A stretch of DNA of 64,000 bases. Origin: Thereva unica (Eukaryota > Arthropoda > Insecta > Diptera > Therevidae). The stretch spans positions 88,006,543-88,070,542 of the forward strand of contig OX465281.1 in assembly GCA_949987705.1 (NCBI GenBank), read 5' to 3'. Positions within the stretch are counted from its first letter, which is position 1. Every line of letters starts with the position of its first letter. The position numbers were made by a program, and so were the translations under genes. The notes beneath the pieces are model-generated. The model saw nothing but the letters and a program-made list of their open reading frames with translations. It had not been told where the DNA came from and ran no database searches. Positions 59,368-64,000 of this stretch are shown one piece after another.

Positions 59368-59879
59368 CTGCTTTTTAGTCTTCTGTGTGACATTTTGCAA
59401 TCAATTTTTAACATCTTGATGATATTATGACGGATATATGCGGAAAATTGTTACCTAAATTTACTAATAATATACCAATCGGTTTAATTTTGAAATTCCT
59501 TAAAATTAAAATGAAGAAGTAAGCTAAATTTATTTTATATGATTTTTATTTCAATTATAGCTGCGTCTCTTTTTTGACTATTTTTCTATTTCCACTCATG
59601 AGTTACTCTACACACTACTCTTTTACTGAAAAGCGTTTAGATGGCTTTTGATTGTATTTAACTGCTATCTTCATATAAAAACATCTATAAATTAAATTTC
59701 AATCGTATGCTTCTATGCTTTTATGATCACAGATAAGTTAGTTTAAGCTATTTATTAAGTTCCCAATTTTTATATATTTATGTTTTCTTTTCTGTTACTC
59801 TAAAAGATGAAAGTCTTGTGTACTCACTCCTGTATTAAATTAATAAATAAATAATAAATAATAAATAATAATAGTTTAT
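59368..59879. other. Unassigned AT-rich DNA
   Basis: Nothing recognised. The right end has short AATA-type repeats (AATTAATAAATAAATAATAA near 59838) that border the minisatellite. Confidence 0.5.
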
Positions 59880-60640
59880 TGTATTAGACTTATGATGCCC
59901 TTTCATTTGATACCCATGTCGAGGGGGATTGTGAAGAATATGGTAATCCGCCCAATTGAGATGGCCGCCATGGACCAATCGATATATTGAGTATACTATA
60001 TTTTTTATGGTGTTCTACTTATCATACTGTTTCATTTGATACCCATGTCTCGGGTGTTGAGAAGAAAATGGGAGTCCGCCTTCTTGAGATGGCCGCCATG
60101 GACCAAACGTGATATTGAGTATACTATCTTGCTTATATTGTTCTACTTATCATACTCTTTCATTTGAAACCCATGTCGAAGGGGTTGTAAAGTAAATGGT
60201 AGTCCGCCCTCTTGAGGTGGCCTCCTTGGATCTAGCGATATATTGAGTATATTATATTGCTTATGGTCTTCCACTTATAATAATATAATGTCGAAAGGGT
60301 TCTGAAGAGAATGGTAACCCGCCCCCTTGAGGAGGCCGCCATGGATCTAACGACATAGCTTATTGCATTCGACTTATGATGCCCTCTCATTTGATACCCA
60401 TGTCGAGGGGATGCCCTCTCATTTGATATCCATGTGAAGAAAATGGTAATCCGCCCTCCTGAGATTGCCGCCATTGACCAAATGATAAATTGAGTATACT
60501 ATATTGCTTATGGTGTTCTACTTATCATAGCCTTTCATTTGATACCCATGTCGAAGGGGTTGTGAAGAATATTTCAATCCGCCCTCCTGAGACGGCCGCC
60601 ATGAATATAAAGGTATATTGAGTATACCATGTTGCATTGT
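59880..60640 (-). repeat. Minisatellite, unit about 125 bp, same family as at 10.3 kb
   Basis: About six diverged units contain CATTTGATACCCATGTCG, GAAGAAAATGGTAATCCGCC, TTGAGATGGCCGCCATGGA and TATTGAGTATACTATATTGC. They are the reverse complement of the unit in the Helitron-like element (10331-10725). Units are truncated or partially duplicated near 60290-60430. A further worn unit seems to lie near 62180-62270. This may be the inside of a second, minus-strand Helitron whose ends I cannot find. Confidence 0.85.
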
Positions 60641-60642
60641 CA

Positions 60643-60815
60643 CAAAGCTCCTCTACATTTATATAATGGTAGCCCTTAGCCGACAGGGAAGTAATTCACA
60701 AATATCAAGCAATAACAACTGTCCTTTTTTCCCCAATTTAAATGCTTTAACGATTTTGTTTTTGCAAGTTGATCTGCCTCCAAGCGCACATGAGAAAGCA
60801 TTTTCCTTCTGAATA
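60643..60815 (+). repeat. 173-bp segment, copy 2, inserted in the minisatellite
   Basis: It is the second copy of 56893-57065. Here it sits abruptly between a minisatellite unit (ending TATACCATGTTGCATTG) and the continuation of a unit (GGTGTTCTACTTATATCATA), so it was acquired by the repeat-bearing element. Confidence 0.85.
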
Positions 60816-61230
60816 CGGTGTTCTACTTATATCATACTTTCGCGTTTTACAGAAGTTCATGCATCATCCATGTGCCTGTCAGCTCCGACGCGTGTCTGGA
60901 GTTTCTTCTTCTTCTTTAACGGCTCTACAACCGGGGCCCGGTCCTGGCCCTTCGCAACTTTTCTCTCCACCGGTCCCGATTCTGAGCCGATGTCATCCAG
61001 TTTGATAAAACGCACATGGGTTGCCTAGCTAAAAAATCTCGTACCGAAGGTGTTAAATAAAAGATATTGTAATTAACTTTTTAAGACCAACTACCCTCAT
61101 TTGTTAATCATAAAATCGACCATTAACTGATAGAATATGACACAAAGAGGAAAAATAGGGGTTGTCTGTTTTCTACCGGGCCCAATTGTGGGGTTGTCAG
61201 GTATAAACAGGCAAGCAAGCGTAGATAATA
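60816..61230. other. Unassigned DNA
   Basis: After the minisatellite trace there is a GC-rich patch with TTCTTCTTCTTTAACGGCTC near 60908, then AT-rich sequence containing AACTACCCTCATTTGTTAAT near 61088 that resembles the end of the neighbouring TIR element, perhaps a relict of another copy. No ORF. Confidence 0.4.
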
Positions 61231-62099
61231 TACCCTCATCTGTTATTTAATCAATTTTTTTATCAAATGAAAGGTTATTTCATTCCCTATCCAACAGTAT
61301 TAGGTTGCCTCAGCAAAAGTGTGTCACAACGAAGGTTGCCTAGATTTCGAGTTCTTCTAAAAGAACTCTTTTTCCGATTGTGTGAGCGCAGCTGCATTGA
61401 TCAAATGCTAGATTCAAATTAGATTAAATATTATTAATGATTTTTTTTATTCACACATTAATTTAACAGCAACAACAACAAAACTATGGGATGCAAACAA
61501 AAGTTCAAGCTCTGGCTGCTGTCTGGTCCTTCGTCTTTCCACTTCCATATTTTTATAAGTTTTCTTGCCCTCCCTTCTTACCTTGTCATTCCTCGTCTTT
61601 TAAATAAGAGATTAAGCCATATGCAGTTCAATTACAAAAAGCACCGTACTGTCGTGATAGTATTGGATGAAAGTGAGAAGAAGAGTCAACCGTATGTTTC
61701 CATTGACGGTTCTTTCATTCTTCTTTGCACTACATTTTCGAATAGAACTTGCTGTTTGTTTGATATGGCTATAGATGGAATAGTCAATTGTACATAGGTT
61801 GCTTATCTCTGAGCTCTGCGGTTCTCTATAAAAGAAATCGATACTGAATCGCATACTTCATTCCCTTGCTAGTAAAATAATACACGAGCTCTTGTGGCAG
61901 TACATTAAAATTACTGTGGAATCACCCTTTGTGTCACTAGTCCGTCAGGTATCGCATGTTTCAAAAAAAAAAAAAAAACATATGGAACGAACAAAAACAA
62001 AGAACAAAAAAATCTTCTTTCAGAAGAACTCTAAAATCTAGGCAAACTGATATTTTCTATCATATAATAGTTGTCATCATCAAATAACAGATGAGGGTA
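61231..62099. mobile_element. TA-flanked element with imperfect terminal inverted repeats
   Basis: TACCCTCATCTGTTATTT at 61231 and AAATAACAGATGAGGGTA at 62099 are inverted repeats, each flanked by TA. Inside, GGTTGCCTAGATTTCGAGTT (near 61335) matches inversely AACTCTAAAATCTAGGCAAA (near 62027), so the arms extend about 130 bp with gaps. The middle has a 103-codon frame (61486-61797) with a hydrophobic start and no known domain. The TA duplication would fit a Tc1/mariner-type MITE. Confidence 0.65.
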
Positions 62100-62396
62100 T
62101 ATATATTTATTAATATTGGTTTTTTTAAAATATAGAGTATTACATAAATTTTATTTTCTACTTTTTAGCATATTATATGACTTCCGCCATTTTATGTTGG
62201 CCGCCATTGCAACCAACGCTGCACCGTTAATTGTATTCTACCTGCCATGCCCTTTCATTTTTTAGGTGATAAATTACAAGCTTAGGGAAAGGCCCTTTGT
62301 ACTGTCGACAATCAATTTTTTCGTATAGAACGCAATGTCGAACAGCAGCTCTTGTCGGAAGATAGAAAGAAAAGAGAGAAGCTGAAGGAAGGAACT
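62100..62396. other. Unassigned DNA with a worn minisatellite unit
   Basis: Near 62183-62262 the words CTTCCGCCATTTTATG, TGGCCGCCATTG and GCCCTTTCATTTTTTAGG resemble the 125-bp minisatellite unit. No ORF. Confidence 0.4.
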
Positions 62397-62621
62397 GTCA
62401 CGACCTAGCCGCGATATTTGATTCCACCCACTCCAACCAATACTATCGCGATTCTACCATCGGGGAATCGAGAAAAACTCGCTGGAGTATTATGCCTCCT
62501 GTGCAGTATACAGCAGTATACGTGTTAGTGCTAGTGCTAACAGTAGCGAGACTAAAGGTCCGCTAGTCCCCTAGAGTCAGTCTAGAATCAAGTCTCGTAC
62601 AATAAAGATCAACTATCAACA
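62397..62621 (+). repeat. Possible solo LTR or LTR fragment
   Basis: TGTCACGACCTAGCCGCG at the left end and a right end ATAAAGATCAACTATCAACA give TG...CA borders and an internal AATAAA. The composition differs from the flanks. No second copy is in the window and no target duplication is visible, so it could also be the 5' UTR of LINE E. Confidence 0.35.
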
Positions 62622-64000
62622 TATCTCTTATCGTGTTCGATTTCTAAATTGCGTGTTGGTCTAAGCTATTTCGTAACTGCAGTGCCTTTTTGTCTACGCT
62701 TGATGATTCCAGTTTTGATATCTTTATGTCTGTGAATTTCAGTGGCGAAAACAGGGTAAGAACTCTTGTCAAAATTTTCAGTTCCAGGAGTAGAGGATTT
62801 AAAGTGGTTTCTATCAATGCCCGTAGCATAAGAAATAAAGTTGATGAATTTGGTGAAATGTTCCTTAATACCGGCGTTCATGCGATTTTCGTTAGCGAAA
62901 CATGGTTAAATGATTCCATACCTTCTTCGCTAGTTTCTCTCAGTGGTTATAAGTTAGTCCGCAATGATAGACGAATCCGCACTGGTGGTGGTGTAGCTAT
63001 CTATCTGAGTGACAATATTAAATCAAAGATTGTAGGTTTTTCTTCTTCTCCCGGGATGGAATTCTTATGTGTTGAAGTTCTGTGTAACCTCGTTAAAACC
63101 CTGCTTATCTGTGTTTACTGCCCCCCTGGGAATTTTAATAATGAAAATTTTTTCGAATTTGAGGTAGTCTTGGCTAATTTATCCCGCACATATGCCAATA
63201 TTCTGGTCGGTGGTGACTTCAATGTCAACTTATTGAGGTCGAGCAATCAACAACAGTTATTCCTCTACTCTATGCATAAATTCGGGTTAAATGTAATGAA
63301 TGATCTCCCCACTTATTATAATACGATGCATCCTTCACTTCTTGATGTTTTCCTCGTTAGTGACCCGAACCTGATCAGCTTTCAGAACCAAATATCTGCT
63401 CCAAGTTTCTTGGACCATGATTTATTGTTTTGTTGCTGTAATATCCCAGTAGACCCGAAGCCCCCTAAAACCATACTTTTCCGTGATTATGCTAATATTG
63501 ATCATAACAACCTTAAACTTAGATGTGTATCTCTACCCTGGGCGAATATTTTTACTCTCACTGATGTGAATGATAAAACCGCACACCTTGAGGAACTGAT
63601 CTCCCAACTGCACGAGGAGTTTGTTCCTATCTGCTGCAAAACTTTTACTGATAAGTCCAAACCTTGGTTTAGTTCGGAGTTGAAATCCTTAATCGCCGAG
63701 AGGGAATATCTTTACCAAAGATACTTCTCTACAAAAAGCCCAAGTGCTAGAAACTCGTACAAACGTATTCGCAATTTAGTCACAACCAAAATCAGAGAAG
63801 CCAAGCGCAACTTTTACTCGCGTAAGCTTGATCCATCTCTACCATCTAATACTTTGTGGAGAAATTTACGAAAGTTAAGTGTCCACTGCAAAAATGAGAC
63901 AACTGCTCCTGACTTTGACGGAGAAAGCTTAAACACTTACTTCTCTGGCAACCATTACCCAAATCAGCCAGCTATACTCCCTCCTGCTCTAAGGGATGAT
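62622..64000 (+). mobile_element. LINE E: APE-type LINE related to LINE A, runs off the window
   Basis: Only the start of ORF2 and a short upstream stretch are present. No ORF1 is visible within 300 bp upstream, so the element is either 5'-truncated or separated from ORF1. Its ORF2 is clearly a relative of LINE A ORF2 and less close to LINE C. The left border is uncertain. Confidence 0.8.
62726..64000 (+). CDS. ORF2: LINE E ORF2, partial: APE endonuclease and start of RT region
   Basis: The ATG at 62726 opens 425 codons without a stop to the window edge. The start (MSVNFSGENRVRTLVKIFSS) aligns with LINE A ORF2 (3079). The endonuclease has VVSINARSIRNKVDEF, IFVSETWLNDSIPSS, TGGGVAIYL, ILVGGDFNVNLL and FLDHDLLF with the expected catalytic residues. 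Next is the linker with KPWFSSELKSLIAEREYLY and KREAKRNFYSRKLDPSL-like residues. The RT core lies right of the window. The frame is intact as far as can be seen. Confidence 0.9.
   Translation, partial: MSVNFSGENRVRTLVKIFSSRSRGFKVVSINARSIRNKVDEFGEMFLNTGVHAIFVSETWLNDSIPSSLVSLSGYKLVRNDRRIRTGGGVAIYLSDNIKSKIVGFSSSPGMEFLCVEVLCNLVKTLLICVYCPPGNFNNENFFEFEVVLANLSRTYANILVGGDFNVNLLRSSNQQQLFLYSMHKFGLNVMNDLPTYYNTMHPSLLDVFLVSDPNLISFQNQISAPSFLDHDLLFCCCNIPVDPKPPKTILFRDYANIDHNNLKLRCVSLPWANIFTLTDVNDKTAHLEELISQLHEEFVPICCKTFTDKSKPWFSSELKSLIAEREYLYQRYFSTKSPSARNSYKRIRNLVTTKIREAKRNFYSRKLDPSLPSNTLWRNLRKLSVHCKNETTAPDFDGESLNTYFSGNHYPNQPAILPPALRDD

Noticed and set aside
60232..60474. Minus-strand 80-codon frame across the minisatellite
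   Set aside because: Repetitive peptide from the tandem units, not a gene.

Overview
This window looks like arthropod, most likely insect, nuclear DNA, and it consists almost entirely of transposable elements. I recognise no host protein gene, rRNA gene or functional tRNA gene. The evidence for an arthropod is the mix of elements: a Bel/Pao retroelement with an env-like glycoprotein of the kind shared with arthropod chuvirus-like viruses, a CsRn1-type gypsy element with a tRNA-Trp-like primer site, an Osvaldo/Woot-like gypsy element with 3.6-kb LTRs, a copia element with a Drosophila-type primer site, several APE-type LINEs, a ZMYM-type hAT element and Helitron-like DNA.

The first 54 kb is one deep nest. 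The oldest visible layer is a copia element on the minus strand (42539-54243, 5' LTR on the right). Its RNase H end abuts the 3' LTR end of a Bel/Pao element on the plus strand (enters from the left edge, ends at 42538), so the Bel/Pao element probably inserted into copia, with the rest of copia lying left of this window. The Bel/Pao body is split by five insertions: gypsy A (minus, 1013-11985), a decayed gypsy B (plus, about 11986-16894), LINE B (plus, 18202-20765), a young Woot-like element (plus, 21130-36819) and LINE C (minus, 37314-41467). Between them lie remnants of Bel/Pao pol (1-1012, 16895-17230) and of its env-like gene (17294-18201, 20766-21129, 36820-37313, 41468-41821). Gypsy A carries a full-length LINE A (1679-6214) and a Helitron-like element (9991-10858). 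Copia carries LINE D (45063-48530) and a hAT element (49559-53583), and the hAT element carries a long foldback (49913-51787). Target-site duplications support the nesting: GAAC for the Woot-like element, CTCGATT for LINE C, GGTTGATG for hAT, ATT for the foldback.

From 54244 to about 62600 the DNA is AT-rich and mostly unassigned. It holds a decayed LINE fragment, a tRNA-derived SINE-like segment, a palindromic MITE (58907-59367), a minisatellite that is the reverse complement of the one inside the Helitron at 10.3 kb, a 173-bp segment present twice (56.9 and 60.6 kb), and a TA-flanked element with inverted ends (61231-62099). A LINE related to LINE A (ORF2 from 62726) runs off the right edge.

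The elements most likely to be recent are the Woot-like element (LTRs almost identical by eye, gag and pol open) and LINE A (both ORFs open). Two gag-pol junctions show the same design: a canonical -1 slippery heptamer directly followed by the gag stop codon, G GGA AAC TAG at 27824-27833 (with a 7-bp hairpin 8 nt downstream) and A AAA AAC TAA at 8983-8974 on the minus strand. Coordinates and motifs were read by eye, and family names rest on motif recognition, not on database searches.
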